DNA of 64,000 bases from assembly GCF_051014445.1 (NCBI RefSeq), contig NW_027488366.1, positions 26,678,001 through 26,742,000 of the forward strand. The letters are read 5' to 3'. Made by a program: the position numbers and the translations under genes. The notes under the pieces were generated by a model. It had not been told where the DNA came from. It made no database searches and saw only the letters and a list, made by a program, of their open reading frames with translations. The DNA comes from Colletes latitarsis (lineage: Eukaryota; Arthropoda; Insecta; Hymenoptera; Colletidae). Of this stretch, positions 1-13,603 are shown in pieces. Positions within the stretch are counted from its first letter, which is position 1, and every line of letters starts with the position of its first letter.

Positions 1-147
1 CCAGAAAAAACCCAGGATCTTGCCAACAAATATGCGAAAAACGCGAAAGTATGAGCCAGATGATTGCAAATACCAGAACTAACCCAGACATAGCCAGCGT
101 TATCCTCCAAAATACTATTCGGAACCAGCTTCTATTGACTGTTTCAG

Positions 148-159
148 TGTGGTACCACA
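148..159. other. 12-bp perfect palindrome TGTGGTACCACA (representative; about once per monomer)
   Basis: This is the first complete copy of the palindrome slot. The sequence equals its own reverse complement and contains GGTACC. It recurs at the same place in a large share of monomers in both families. In other monomers the slot holds a different palindrome or an imperfect version such as TGTGGTCCCACA, where the five-base arms still pair. Short dyads are known in centromeric satellites that lack a CENP-B box and can form cruciform or other non-B structures; that this one does so is an inference. Confidence 0.9.
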
Positions 160-339
160 TTACTACGTGATACAAACCAGAATAAGGCCAGGATATGGCC
201 AACAAGTATGCGAAAAATGCGAAAGTACGAGCCAGATGAGGGCAAATCCCAAACCTAACCGAGACATAACCGGCGTTATCCTCTAAAATATTAATCGCAA
301 CCAGGTTTAATTGACTGTTTCGGTGTGGAACCTCATTAC

Positions 340-500
340 TACGGGATCCAAACCAGAAAAAGCCCAGGATCTTGCGAACAAGTATGAGCCAGATGATTGC
401 AAATACCAGAACTAACCGAGACATAACCTGCGTTATCCTCTAAAATTTTAGTCGCAACCAGGTTTAATTGACTGTTTCAGTGTGGTACCACATTACTACG
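340..500. repeat. Shortened monomer with 19-bp internal deletion
   Basis: The segment acaagtatgagccagatg lacks the usual gcgaaaaatgcgaaagtat between the two agtatg copies. The 6-bp direct repeat at the deletion ends suggests slippage or recombination between them. The same deletion is present near 11,980, 19,365 and 19,525. Confidence 0.85.
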
Positions 501-2000
501 TGATCCTAACAATAGAAAAACACAGGATCTGGCCATTCAAGTATGCGAAAAATGCGAAAGTACGAGACAGATGAGGGCAAATCCCAGTCCTAACCGAGAC
601 ATAACCGGCGTTAACCTCTAAAATATTAATCGCAACCAGGTTTAATTGACTGTTTCGGTGTGGACCCTCATTACTACGGGATCCTAACCAGAAAAAACCC
701 AGGATCTGGCCAACATATATGCGAAAAACGCGAAAGTATGAGCCAGATGATTGCAAATACCATTACTAACCCAGACATAGCTAGCGTTATCCTCTAAAAT
801 ACTATTCGGAACCAGCTTTTATTGACTGTTTCAGTGTGGTACCACATTACTACGTGATCCTAACAATAGAAGAACACAGGATCTGGCCATTCAAGTATGC
901 GAAAAATGCGAATGTACGAGCCAGACGAGGGCAAATCCCAGACCTAACCGAGACATAACCGGCGTTATCCTCTAAAATATTAATCGCAACCAGGTTTAAT
1001 TGACTGTTTCGGTGTGGAACCTCATTACTACGGGATCCTAACCAGAAAAAACCCAGGATCTGGCCAACATATATGCGAAAAACGCGAAAGTATGAGCCAG
1101 ATGATTGCAAATACCATTACTAACCCAGCCATAGCTAGCGTTATCCTCTAAAATACTATTCGGAACCAGCTTTTATTGACTGTTTCAGTGTGGTACCACA
1201 TTACTACGTGATCCTAACAATAGAAGAACACAGGATCTGGCCATTCAAGTATGCGAAAAATGCGAAAGTACGGGCCAGATGAGGGCAAATCTCAGACCTA
1301 ACCGAAACATAACCAGCGTTATCCTCTAAAATACTAATCGGGACCAACATTTATTGACTGTCTCAGTGTGGTACCACATTACTACGTGATCCGAACCAGA
1401 AAAAGCCCAGGATCTGGCCAACAAGTATGCGAGAAATGCGATTGGTACGAGCCAGATGAGGGCAAATCCCAGCCCTAACCGAGACATAACCGGCGTTATC
1501 CTCTAAAATATTATTCGCAACCAGGTTTAATTGACTGTTTCGGTGTGGCACCTCATTACTACGGAATCCAAACCAGAAAAAACCCAGGATCTGGCCAACA
1601 AATATGAGAAAAACGCGAAAGCATGAGCCAGATGATTGCAAATACCAGAACTAACCCAGACATAACCAGCGTTATCCTCTAAAACTCTAATCGGAACCAG
1701 CTTTTATTGACTGTTTCAGTGAGGTACCTCATTACTACGTTGTCCAAACCAGAAAAAACCCAGCATCTGGCCAACAAGTATGCGAAAAAAGCGAAAGTAT
1801 GAACAAGATGATTGCAAATACCAGAACTAACCCAGACATAGCCAGCGTTATCCTCTAGAATACTATTCGGAACCAGCTTCTATTGACTGTTTCAGTGTGG
1901 TACCACATTACTACGTGATACAAACCAGAAAAAGGCCAGGATCTGGCCAACAAGTATGCGAGAAATGCGAAAGTATGAGCAAGATGATTGCAAATACCAG
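350..2000. repeat. 1.65-kb family A block shared with 11,953-13,603
   Basis: The offset is 11,603 bp throughout, for example cttgcgaacaagtatgagcc at 371 and 11,974. The block includes a monomer with a 19-bp deletion and units with the private string aacaatagaagaacacagg. It ends near 2,000, where aataccagaactaaccc meets aataccagacctaaccg in the partner. A few substitutions separate the copies. Confidence 0.85.
1720..1731. other. Alternative 12-bp palindrome TGAGGTACCTCA (representative)
   Basis: This occupies the same monomer slot as TGTGGTACCACA but carries an A at position 3 and a T at position 10. The two changes compensate, so the dyad stays perfect. It is common in family A, mostly in units whose neighbouring sequence is ttactacgttgtcc, ttactacgtggtcc or ttactacgtgatac (for example near 2,070, 2,430, 2,610, 6,470, 9,290 and 26,120). 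Confidence 0.9.
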
Positions 2001-3001
2001 AACTAACCCAGACATAACCAGCGTTATCCTCTAAAACACTAATCGGAACCAGCTTTTATTGACTGTTTCAGTGAGGTACCTCATTACTACGTGGTCCAAA
2101 CTAGAAGAAACCCAGCATCTGGCCAACAAGTATGCGAAAAAAGCGAAAGTATGAGCAAGATGATTGCAAATCCCAGACCTAACCGAAACATAACCAGCGT
2201 TATCCTCTAAAATACTAATCGGGACCAACTTTTATTGACTGTCTCAGTGTGGTACCACATTACTACGTGATCCGAACCAGAAAAAGCCCAGGATCTGGCC
2301 AACAAGTATGCGAGAAATGCGATTGGTACGAGCCAGATGAGAGCAAATCCCAGGCCTAACCTAGACATAACCGGCGTTATCCTCTAAAATATTATTCGCA
2401 ACCAGCTTTTATTGACCGTTTCAGTGAGGTACCTCATTACTACGTGGTCCAAACCAGAAAAAACCCAGCATCTGGCCAACAGGTACGCGAAAAAAGCGAA
2501 AGTATGAGCAAGATGATTGCAAATACCAGAACTAACCCAGACATAACCAGCGTTATCCTCTAAAACACTAATCGGAACCAGCTTTTATTGACTGTTTCAG
2601 TGAGGTACCTCATTACTACGTGGTCCAAACTAGACGAAACCCAGCATCTGGCCAACAAGTATGCGAAAAAAGCGAAAGTATGAGCAAGATGATTGCAAAT
2701 ACCAGAACTAACCCAGACATAACCAGCGTTATCCTCTAAAACACTAATCGGAACCAGCTTTTATTGACTGTTTCAGTGAGGTACCTCATTACTACGTTGT
2801 CCCAACCAGAAAAAACCCAGCATCTGGCCAACAAGTATGCGAAAAAAGCGAAAGTATGAGCAAGATGATTGCAAATACCAGAACTAACCCAGACATAGCC
2901 AGCGTTATCCTCTAGAATACTATTCGGAACCAGCTTCTATTGACTGTTTCAGTGTGGTACCACATTACTACGTGATACAAACCAGAAAAAGGCCAGGATC
3001 T

Positions 3002-4413
3002 GGCCAACAAGTATGCGAGAAATGCAAAAGTATGAGCAAGATGATTGCAAATACCAGAACTAACCCAGACATAACCAGCGTTATCCTCTAAAACACTAAT
3101 CGGAACCAGCTTTTATTGACTGTTTCAGTGAGGTACCTCATTACTACGTGGTCCAAACTAGACGAAACCCAGTATCTGGCCAACAAGTATGCGAAAAAAG
3201 CGAAAGTATGAGCAAGATGATTGCAAATACCAGAACTAACCCAGACATAACCAGCGTTATCCTCTAAAACACTAATCGGAACCAGCTTTTATTGACTGTT
3301 TCAGTGTGGTACCACATTACTGCGTGATCCAAACCAGAAAAAGCCCAGGATCTGGCCAACAAGTATGCGAAAAATGCGAAAGTACGAGCCAGATGAGGGC
3401 AAATCCCAAACCTAACCGAGACATAACCGGCGTTATCCTCTAAAATATTAATCGCAACCAGGTTTAATTGACTGTTTCGGTGTGGAACCTCATTACTACG
3501 GGATCCAAACCAGAAAAAACCCAGGATCTTGCCAACAAATATGCGAAAAACGCGAAAGTATGAGCCAGATGATCGCAAATACCAGAACTAACCCAGACAT
3601 AGCCAGCGTTATCCTCTAAAATACTATTCGGAACCAGCTTCTATTGACTGTTTCAGTGTGGTACCACATTACTACGTGATACAAACCAGAATAAGGCCAG
3701 GATATGGCCAACAAGTATGCGAAAAATGCGCAGGTACGAGCCAGATGAGGGCAAATCCCAGACCTAACCGAGACATAACCGGCGTTATCCTCTAAAATAT
3801 TAATCGCAACCAGGTTTAATTGACTGTTTCGGTGTGGAACCTCGTTACTACGGGATCCTGACCAGAAAAAACCCAGGATCTGGCCAACAAATATGCGAAA
3901 AACGCGAAAGTATGAGCCAGATGATTGCAAATACCAGAACTAACCCAGACATAGCCAGCGTTATCCTCTAAAATACTATTCGGGTCCAGCTTTTATTGAC
4001 TGTTTCAGTGTGGTACCACATTACTACGTGACCCAAACCAGAAAAAGCCCAGGATCTGGCCAACAAGTATGCGAGAAATGCGAAAGTACGAGCCAGATGA
4101 GGGCAAATCCCAGCCCTAACCGAGACATAACCGGCGTTATCCTCTAAAATATTAATTGCAACCGGGATTAATACCCTGTTTCGGTGTGGTACCACATTAC
4201 TACGTGGTCCGAGCCAGAAAAAGGCCAGGATCTGGCGAACAAGTACGCGAAGAATGCGAAGGTACGAGCCAGATGAGGGCAAATCCCAGACCTAACCGAG
4301 ATATAACCGGCGTTATCCTCTAAAATACTATTCGGAACCAGCTTCTATTGACTGTTTCAGTGTGGTACCACATTACTACGTGATACAAACCAGAAAAAGC
4401 CCAGGATCTGGCC
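3002..4413. repeat. 1.4-kb family A block shared with 17,781-19,192
   Basis: The offset is 14,779 bp, for example gtccaaactagacgaaaccc at 3,151 and 17,930. Within it, about 3,408-4,413 is also shared with 10,798-11,803 at 7,390 bp, so three copies of one segment are present in the sub-array. Confidence 0.85.
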
Positions 4414-5338
4414 ATTCAAGTATGCGAAAAATGCGAAAGTACGGGCCAGATGAGGGCAAATCCCAGACCTAACCGAGATATAACCGGCAATATCCTCTAA
4501 AATATTAATAGAAACCAGGTTTAATTGACTGTTTCGGTGTGGAATGTCATTATTACGGGATCCAAACCAGGAAAAACCCAGGATCTGGCCAACAAGTATG
4601 CGAAAAATGCGAAAGTACGAGCCAGATGAGGGCAAATCCCAGACCTAACCGAAACATAACCAGCGTTATCCTCTAAAATACTAATCGGGACCAACTTTTA
4701 TTGACTGTCTCAGTGTGGTACCACATTGCTACGTGATCCGAACCAGAAAAAGCCCAGCATCTGGCCAACAAGTATGCGAAAAAAGCGAAAGTATGAGCAA
4801 GATGAGGGCAAATCCCAGACCTAACCGAGACATAACCGGCGTTATCCTCTAAAATATTAATCGCAACCAGGTTTAATTGACTGTTTCGGTGTGGAACCTC
4901 ATTACTACGGGATCCAAACCAGAAAAAACCCAGGATCTTGCCAACAAATATGCGAAAAACGCGAAAGTATGAGCCAGATGATTGCAAATACCAGAACTAA
5001 CCCAGACATAGCCAGCGTTATCCTCCAAAATACTATTCGGAACCAGCTTCTATTGACTGTTTCAGTGTGGTACCACATTACTACGTGATACAAACCAGAA
5101 TAAGGCCAGGATATGGCCAACAAGTATGCGAAAAATGCGCAGGTACGAACCAGATGAGGGCAAATCCCAGCCCTAACCGAGACATAACCGGCGTTATCCT
5201 CTAAAATATTAATTGCAACCGGGATTAATACCCTGTTTCGGTGTGGTACCACATTACTACGTGGTCCGAGCCAGAAAAAGGCCAGGATCTGGCCAACAAG
5301 TACGCGAAAAATGCGAAAGTACGAGCCAGATGAGGGCA
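4405..5338. repeat. 0.93-kb family A block shared with 20,029-20,962
   Basis: The offset is 15,624 bp (gccattcaagtatgcg at 4,411 and 20,035). The private marker atcctccaaaatactattcg (about 5,020 and 20,643) is shared. The distance changes from 14,779 to 15,624 right at the edge of the previous block, marking a gain or loss of several monomers in one copy. Confidence 0.84.
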
Positions 5339-5639
5339 AATCCCAGACCTAACCGAAACATAACCAGCTCTAAAATACTAATCGGGACCAACTTTTATTG
5401 ACTGTCTCAGTGTGGTACCACATTACTACGTAATCCGAACCAGAAAAAGCCCAGGATCTGGCCAACAAGTATGCGAGAAATGCGATTGGTACGAGCCAGA
5501 TGAGGGCAAATCCCAGACCTAACCGAGACAAAACCGGCGTTATCCTCTAAAATATTAATAGAAACCAGGTTTAATTGACTGTTTCGGTGTGGAACATCAT
5601 TATTACGTGATCCAAACCAGAAAAAACCCAGGATCTGGC

Positions 5640-6271
5640 CAACAAGTATGCGAGAAATGCGAAAGTACGAGCCAGATGAGGGCAAATCCGAGACCTAACC
5701 GAGACAAAACCGGCGTTATCCTCTAAAATATTAATAGAAACCAGGTTTAATTGACTGTTTCGGTGTGGAACATCATTATTACGTGATCCAAACCAGAAAA
5801 AACCCAGCATCTGGCCAACAAGTATGCGAGAAATGCGAAAGTACGAGCCAGATGAGGGCAAATCTCAGCCCTAACCGAGACATAACCGGCGTTATCCTCT
5901 AAAATATTAATCGCAACCAGGTTTAATTGACTGTTTCGGTGTGGCACCCCATTACTACGGAATCCAAACCAGAAAAAACCCAGGATCTGGCCAACAAATA
6001 TGCGAAAAACGCGAAAGTATGAGCCACATGATTGCAAATACCAGAACTAACCCAGACATAGCCAGCGTTATCCTCTAAAATACTATTCGGAACCAGCTTC
6101 TATTGACTGTTTCAGTGTGGTACCACATTACTATGTGATACAAACCAGAAAAAGGCCAGGATCTGGCCAACAAGTATGCGAAAAATGCGGAGGTACGAAC
6201 CAGATGAGTGCAAATCCCAGACCTAGCCGAGATATAACCGGCGTTATCCTCTAAAACACTAATCGGAACCA
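5640..6271. repeat. 0.63-kb family A block shared with 23,202-23,833
   Basis: The offset is 17,562 bp. The private marker ggaggtacgaaccagatgag appears at 6,189 and 23,751. The block ends in a monomer where aggtttaattgactgtgtca (left) meets agctgttattgactgtttca (right). Confidence 0.83.
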
Positions 6272-7567
6272 GGTTTAATTGACTGTGTCAGTGTGGTCCC
6301 ACATTACTACTTGGTCCAAGCCAGAAAAAGGCCAGGATCTGGCCAACAAGTATGGGAAAAATGCGATGGTACGAGCCAGATGAGGGCAAATCCGAGACCT
6401 AGCCGAGATATAACCGGCGTTATCCTCTAAAACACTAATCGGAACCAGCTTTTATTGACCGTTTCAGTGAGGTACCTCATTACTACGTGGCCCAAACCAG
6501 AAAAAACCCAGCATCTGGCCAACAAGTATGCGAAAAAAGCGAAAGTATGAGCAAGATGATTGCAAATACCAGAACTAACCCAGACATAACCAGCGTTATC
6601 CTCTAAAACACTAATCGGAACCAGTTTTTATTGACTGTTTCAGTGTGGTACCACATTACTACGTGAGCCAAACCAGAAAGAGCCCAGGATCTGGCCAACA
6701 AGTATGCGAAAATTGCGAAAGTACGAGCCAGATGAGGGCAAAACCCAGACCTAACCGAGACATAACCGGCGTTATCCTCTAAAATATTAATCGCAACCAG
6801 GTTTAATTGACTATTCAGGTGTGGAACCAACTTACTACGGGATCCATACCAGAAAAAACCCAGGATCTGGCCAACAAATATGCGAAAAACGCGAAAGTAT
6901 GAGCCAGATGATTGCAAATACCAGAACTAACCCAGACGTAGCCAGCGTTATCCTCTAAAATACTATTTGGAACCAGCTTCTATTGACTGTTTCAGTGAGG
7001 TACCTCATTACTACGTTGTCCAAACCAGAAAAAACCCAGCATCTGGCCAACAAGTATGCGAAAAAAGCGAAAGTATGAGCAAGATGATTGCAAATACCAG
7101 AACTAACCCAGACATAACCAGCGTTTTCCTCTAAAACACTAATCGGAACCAGTTTTTATTGACTGTTTCAGTGTGGTACCACATTACTACGTGAGCCAAA
7201 CCAGAAAGAGCCCAGGATCTGGCCAACAAGTATGCGAGAAATGCGAAAGTACGAGCCAGATGAGGGCAAATCCCTGACCTAACCGAAACAAAACCGGCGT
7301 TATCCTCTAAAATATTAATAGAAACCAGGTTTAATTGACTGTTTCGGTGTGGAACGTCATTATTACGTGATCCAAACCAGAAAAAACCCAGCATCTGGCC
7401 AACAAGTATGCGAGAAATGCGAAAGTACGAGCCAGATGAGGGCAAATCTCAGCCCTAACCGAGACATAACCGGCGTCATCCTCTAAAATATTAATCGCAA
7501 CCAGGTTTAATTGACTGTTTCGGTGTGGCACCTCATTACTACGGAATCCAAACCAGAAAAAACCCAG
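6271..7567. repeat. 1.3-kb family A block shared with 24,185-25,481
   Basis: The offset is 17,914 bp, which is 352 bp (one dimer) more than for the block just to the left, so one dimer was gained or lost between them. Shared private features include gactattcaggtgtggaacc and cagacgtagccagcg. About 7,110-7,215 does not match its partner although both flanks do. Confidence 0.84.
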
Positions 7568-8129
7568 TATCTGGCCAACAAGTATGCGAAAAAAACGAAA
7601 GTATGAGCAAGATGATTGCAAATACCAGAACTAACCCAGACATAACCAGCGTTTTCCTCTAAAACACTAATCGGAACCAGTTTTTATTGACTGTTTCACT
7701 GTGGTACCACATTACTACGTGATCCAAACCAGAAAAAGCCTTGGATCTTGCGAACAGGTATGCGAGAAACACGAAAGTACGGGCCAGATGAGGGCAAATC
7801 CCAGAACTAACCGAGACATAACCTGCGTTATCCTGTAAAATTTAAGTCGCAACCAGGTTTACTTGACTGTTTCAGTGTGGTACCCCATTACTACGTGATC
7901 CTAACAATAGAAGAACACAGGATCTGGCCATTCAAGTATGCGAACAATGCGAAAGTACGGGCCAGATGAGGGCAAATCCCAGACCTAACCGAGATATAAC
8001 CGGCAATATCCTCTAAAATATTAATCGAAACCGGGTTTAATTGACTGTTTCAGTGAGGTACCTCATGACTACGTGGTCCAAACCAGAAAAAACCCAGCAT
8101 CAGGCCAACAAGTATGCGAAAAAAGCGAA

Positions 8130-8755
8130 ATTATGAGCAAGATGATTGCAAATACCAGAACTAACCCAGACATAACCAGCGTTATCCTCTAAAACACTAA
8201 TCGGAACCAGTTTTTATTGACTGTTTCACTGTGGTACCACATTACTACGTGATCCAAACCAGAAAAAGCCCAGGATCTGGCCAACAAGTATGCGAAAAAT
8301 GCGAAAGTACGAGCCAGATGAGGGCAAAACCCAGACCTAACCGAGACATAACCGGCGTTATCCTCTAAAATATTAATCGCAACCAGGTTTAGTTGACTGT
8401 TCAGGTGTGGAACCTCATTACTACGGGATCCACACCAGAAAAAACCCAGGATCTGGCCAACAAATATGCGAAAAACGCGAAAGTATGAGCCAGATGATTG
8501 CAAATACCAGAACTAACCCAGACGTAGCCAGCGTTATCCTCTAAAATACTATTCGGAACCAGTTTCTATTGACTGTTTCAGTGTGGTACCACATTACTAC
8601 GTGATACAAACCAGAAAAAGGCCAGGATCTGGCCAACAAGTATGCGAAAAATGCGAAAGTACGAGCCAGATGAGGGCAAAACCCAGACCTAACCGAGACA
8701 TAACCTGCGTTATCCTCTAAAATATTAAGCGCAACCAAGGTTTAATTGACTGTTT
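8130..8755. repeat. 0.63-kb family A block shared with 28,836-29,461
   Basis: The offset is 20,706 bp, the longest I found. Shared private markers are aggtttagttgactgttcag and cgcaaccaaggtttaattg (about 8,731 and 29,437). Confidence 0.8.
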
Positions 8756-10653
8756 CGGTGTGGAATGTCATTATTACGGGATACAAACCTGGAAAACCCC
8801 AGGATCTGGCCAACAAGTACGCGAAAAATGCGAAAGTACGAGCCAGATGAGGGCAAATCCCAGACCTAATCGAGACATAAACGGCGTTATCCTCTAAAAT
8901 ATTAATCGCAACCAGGTTTAATTGACTGTTTCAGTGTGGTCCCACATTAATACTTGGTCCAAGCCAGAAAAAGGCCAGGATCTGGCCAACAAGTATGGGA
9001 AAAATGCGAAGGTACGAGCCAGATGAGGGCAAATCCCGGATCTAACCGAGATATAACCGGCCTTATCCTCTTACATATTAATCGAAACCAGGTTTAATTG
9101 GCTGTTTCGGTGTGGAACGTCATTATTACGGGATCCAAGCCAGAAAAAACCCAGCATCTGGCTAACAAGTATGCGAAAAAAGCGAAAGTATGAGCAAGAT
9201 GATTGCAAATACCAGAACGAACCCAGACATAACCAGAGTTATCCTCTAAAATACTATTCGCAACCAGCTTTTATTGACTGTTTCAGTGAGGTACCTCATT
9301 ACTACGTGATACAAACCAGAAAAAGGCCAGGATCTGGCCAACAAGTATGCGAAAAATGCGAAAGTACGAGCCAGATGAGGGCAAAACCCAGACCTAACCG
9401 CGACATACCCGGCGTTATCCTCTTACATATTAATCGAAACCAGGTTTAATTGACTGTTCAGGTGTGGATCCTCATTACTACGGGATCCAAACAAGAAAAA
9501 ACCCAGCATCTGGCAAACAAGTATGCGAAACAAGCGAAAGTATGAGCCAGATGATTGCAAATACCAGAACTAACCCAGACATAACCAGCGTTATCCTCTA
9601 AAACACTAATCGGAACCAGGTTTAATTGACTGTTTCAGTGTGGTCCCACATTACTACTTGGTCCAAGCCAGAAAAAGGCCAGGATCTGGCCAACAAGTAT
9701 GGGGAAAATGCGAAGGTACGAGCCAGATGAGGGCAAATCCGAGACCTAACCGAGATATAACCGGCGTTATCCTCTAAAACACTAATCGGAACCAGCTTTT
9801 ATTGACCGTTTCAGTGAGGTACCTCATTACTACGTGGTCCAAACCAGAAAAAACCCAGCATCTGGCCAACAAGTATGCGAAAAAAGCGAAAGTATGAGCA
9901 AGATGATTGCAAATACCAGAACTAACCCAGACATAACCAGCGTTATCCTCTAAAACACTAATCGGAACCAGTTTTTATTGACTGTTTCACTGTGGTACCA
10001 CATTACTACGTGATCCAAACCAGAAAAAGCCCAGGATCTTGCGAACAAGTATGCGAGAAACGCGAAAGTACGGGCCAGATGAGGGCAAATCCCAGAACTA
10101 ACCGAGACATAACCTGCGTTATCCTGTAAAATTTAAGTCGCAACCAGGTTTAATTGACTGTTTCGGTGTGGCACCTCATTACTACGGAATCCAAATCAGA
10201 AAAAACCCAGGATCTGGCCAACAAATATGAGAAAAACGCGAAAGCATGAGCCAGATGATTGCAAATACCAGAACTAACCCAGACATAACCAGCGTTATCC
10301 TCTAAAACTCTAATCGGAACCAGCTTTTATTGACTGTTTCAGTGAGGTACCTCATTACTACGTTGTCCCAACCAGAAAAAACCCAGCATCTGGGCAACAA
10401 GTATGCGAAAAAAGCGAAAGTATGAGCAAGATGATTGCAAATACCAGAACTAACCCAGACATAGCCAGCGTTATCCTCTAGAATACTATTCGGAACCAGC
10501 TTCTATTGACTGTTTCAGTGAGGTACCTCATTACTACGTGGTCCAAACTAGAAGAAACCCAGCATCTGGCAAACAAGTATGCGAAAAAAGCGAAAGTATG
10601 AGCAAGATGATTGCAAATACCAGAACTAACCCAGACATAGCCAGCGTTATCCT

Positions 10654-11357
10654 CTAAAATACTATTCGGAACCAGCTTCTATTGACTGTTTCAGTGTGGT
10701 ACCACATTACTACGTGATACAAACCAGAATAAGGCCAGGATATGGCCAATAAGTATGCGAAAAATGCGCAGGTACGAGCCAGATGAGGGCTAATCCCAGA
10801 CCTAACCGAGACATAACCGGCGTTATCCTCTAAAATATTAATCGCAACCAGGTTTAATTGACTGTTTCGGTGTGGAACCTCATTACTACGGGATCCAAAC
10901 CAGAAAAAACCCGGGATCTTGCCAACAAATATGCGAAAAACGCGAAAGTATGAGCCAGATGATTGCAAATACCAGAACTAACCCAGACATAGCCAGCGTT
11001 ATCCTCTAAAATACTATTCGGAACCAGCTTCTATTGACTGTTTCAGTGTGGTACCACATTACTACGTGATACAAACCAGAATAAGGCCAGGATATGGCCA
11101 ATAAGTATGCGAAAAATGCGCAGGTACGAGCCAGATGAGGGCTAATCCCAGACCTAACCGAGACATAACCGGCGTTATCCTCTAAAATATTAATCGCAAC
11201 CAGGTTTAATTGACTGTTTCGGTGTGGAACCTCGTTACTACGGGATCCTAACCAGAAAAAACCCAGGATCTGGCCAACAAATATGCGAAAAACGCGAAAG
11301 TATGAGCCAGATGATTGCAAATACCAGAACTAACCCAGACATAGCCAGCGTTATCCT
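10654..11357. repeat. 352-bp dimer in two tandem copies
   Basis: Two consecutive 352-bp dimers (from about 10,654 and 11,006) share the private strings ggccaataagtatgcg and gatgagggctaatccc at 352-bp spacing. They differ at only a few bases, so the dimer itself was recently duplicated. Confidence 0.85.
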
Positions 11358-11952
11358 CTAAAATACTATTCGGGTCCAGCTTTTATTGACTGTTTCAGTG
11401 TGGTACCACATTACTACGTGACCCAAACCAGAAAAAGCCCAGGATCTGGCCAACAAGTATGCGAGAAATGCGAAAGTACGAGCCAGATGAGGGCAAATCC
11501 CAGCCCTAACCGAGACATAACCGGCGTTATCCTCTAAAATATTAATTGCAACCGGGATTAATACCCTGTTTCGGTGTGGTACCACATTACTACGTGGTCC
11601 GAGCCAGAAAAAGGCCAGGATCTGGCCAACAAGTACGCGAAAAATGCGAAGGTACGAGCCAGATGAGGGCAAATCCCAGACCTAACCGAGATATAACCGG
11701 CGTTATCCTCTAAAATACTATTCGGAACCAGCTTCTATTGACTGTTTCAGTGTGGTACCACATTACTACGTGATACAAACCAGAAAAAGCCCAGGATCTG
11801 GCCAACAAGTATGCGAAAAATGCGAAAGTACGAGCCAGATGAGGGCAAAACCCAGACCTAACCGAGACATAACCCGCGTTATCCTCTAAAATATTAATCG
11901 CAACCAGGTTTAATTGACTGTTTCGGTGTGGTACCGCATTACTACGTGACAC

Positions 11953-13603
11953 AAACCAGAAAAAGCCCAGGATCTTGCGAACAAGTATGAGCCAGATGAT
12001 TGCAAATACCAGAACTAACCGAGACATAACCTGCGTTATCCTCTAAAATTTTAGTCGCAACCAGGTTTAATTGACTGTTTCAGTGTGGTACCACATTACT
12101 ACGTGATCCTAACAATAGAAAAACACAGGATCTGGCCATTCAAGTATGCGAAAAATGCGAAAGTACGAGACAGATGAGGGCAAATCCCAGTCCTAACCGA
12201 GACATAACCGGCGTTAACCTCTAAAATATTAATCGCAACCAGGTTTAATTGACTGTTTCGGTGTGGAACCTCATTACTACGGGATCCTAACCAGAAAAAA
12301 CCCAGGATCTGGCCAACATATATGCGAAAAACGCGAAAGTATGAGCCAGATGATTGCAAACACCATTACTAACCCAGACATAGCTAGCGTTATCCTCTAA
12401 AATACTATTCGGAACCAGCTTTTATTGACTGTTTCAGTGTGGTACCACATTACTACGTGATCCTAACAATAGAAGAACACAGGATCTGGCCATTCAAGTA
12501 TGCGAAAAATGCGAATGTACGAGCCAGACGAGGGCAAATCCCAGACCTAACCGAGACATAACCGGCGTTATCCTCTAAAATATTAATCGCAACCAGGTTT
12601 AATTGACTGTTTCGGTGTGGAACCTCATTACTACGGGATCCTAACCAGAAAAAACCCAGGATCTGGCCAACATATATGCGAAAAACGCGAAAGTATGAGC
12701 CAGATGATTGCAAATACCATTACTAACCCAGACATAGCTAGCGTTATCCTCTAAAATACTATTCGGAACCAGCTTTTATTGACTGTTTCAGTGTGGTACC
12801 ACATTACTACGCGATCCTAACAATAGAAGAACACAGGATCTGGCCATTCAAGTATGCGAAAAATGCGAAAGTACGGGCCAGATGAGGGCAAATCTCAGTC
12901 CTAACCGAAACATAACCAGCGTTATCCTCTAAAATACTAATCGGGACCAACTTTTATTGACTGTCTCTGTGTGGTACCACATTACTACGTGATCCGAACC
13001 AGAAAAAGCCCAGGATCTGGCCAACAAGTATGCGAGAAATGCGATTGGTACGAGCCAGATGAGGGCAAATCCCAGCCCTAACCGAGACATAACCGGCGTT
13101 ATCCTCTAAAATATTATTCGCAACAAGGTTTAATTGACTGTTTCGGTGTGGCACCTCATTACTACGGAATCCAAACCAGAAAAAACCCAGGATCTGGCCA
13201 ACAAATATGAGAAAAACGCGAAAGCATGAGCCAGATGATTGCAAATACCAGAACTAACCCAGACATAACCAGCGTTATCCTCTAAAACTCTAATCGGAAC
13301 CAGCTTTTATTGACTGTTTCAGTGAGGTACCTCATTACTACGTTGTCCAAACCAGAAAAAACCCAGCATCTGGCCAACAAGTATGCGAAAAAAGCGAAAG
13401 TATGAACAAGATGATTGCAAATACCAGAACTAACCCAGACATAGCCAGCGTTATCCTCTAGAATACTATTCGGAACCAGCTTCTATTGACTGTTTCAGTG
13501 TGGTACCACATTACTACGTGATACAAACCAGAAAAAGGCCAGGATCTGGCCAACAAGTATGCGAGAAATGCGAAAGTATGAGCAAGATGATTGCAAATAC
13601 CAG
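11953..13603. repeat. 1.65-kb family A block, partner of 350-2,000
   Basis: This is the partner copy at +11,603 bp. It has a few private bases: gcaaacacc near 12,357, ctacgcgatcc near 12,810 and ctgtctctgtgtgg near 12,963. Part of it is shared again at 15,610-16,310, so the sequence has been copied more than once. Confidence 0.84.

Noticed and set aside
3264..3578. Recurrent minus-strand frames of about 104 codons starting MQSSGSYFRV or MPSSGSYFRI, seen dozens of times in family A
   Set aside because: They span just under two monomers, repeat at 352-bp spacing with the satellite, and vary like the satellite DNA itself. The 176-bp unit shifts frame at each step, so no longer frame can form. 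I saw no promoter, splice pattern or conserved domain.
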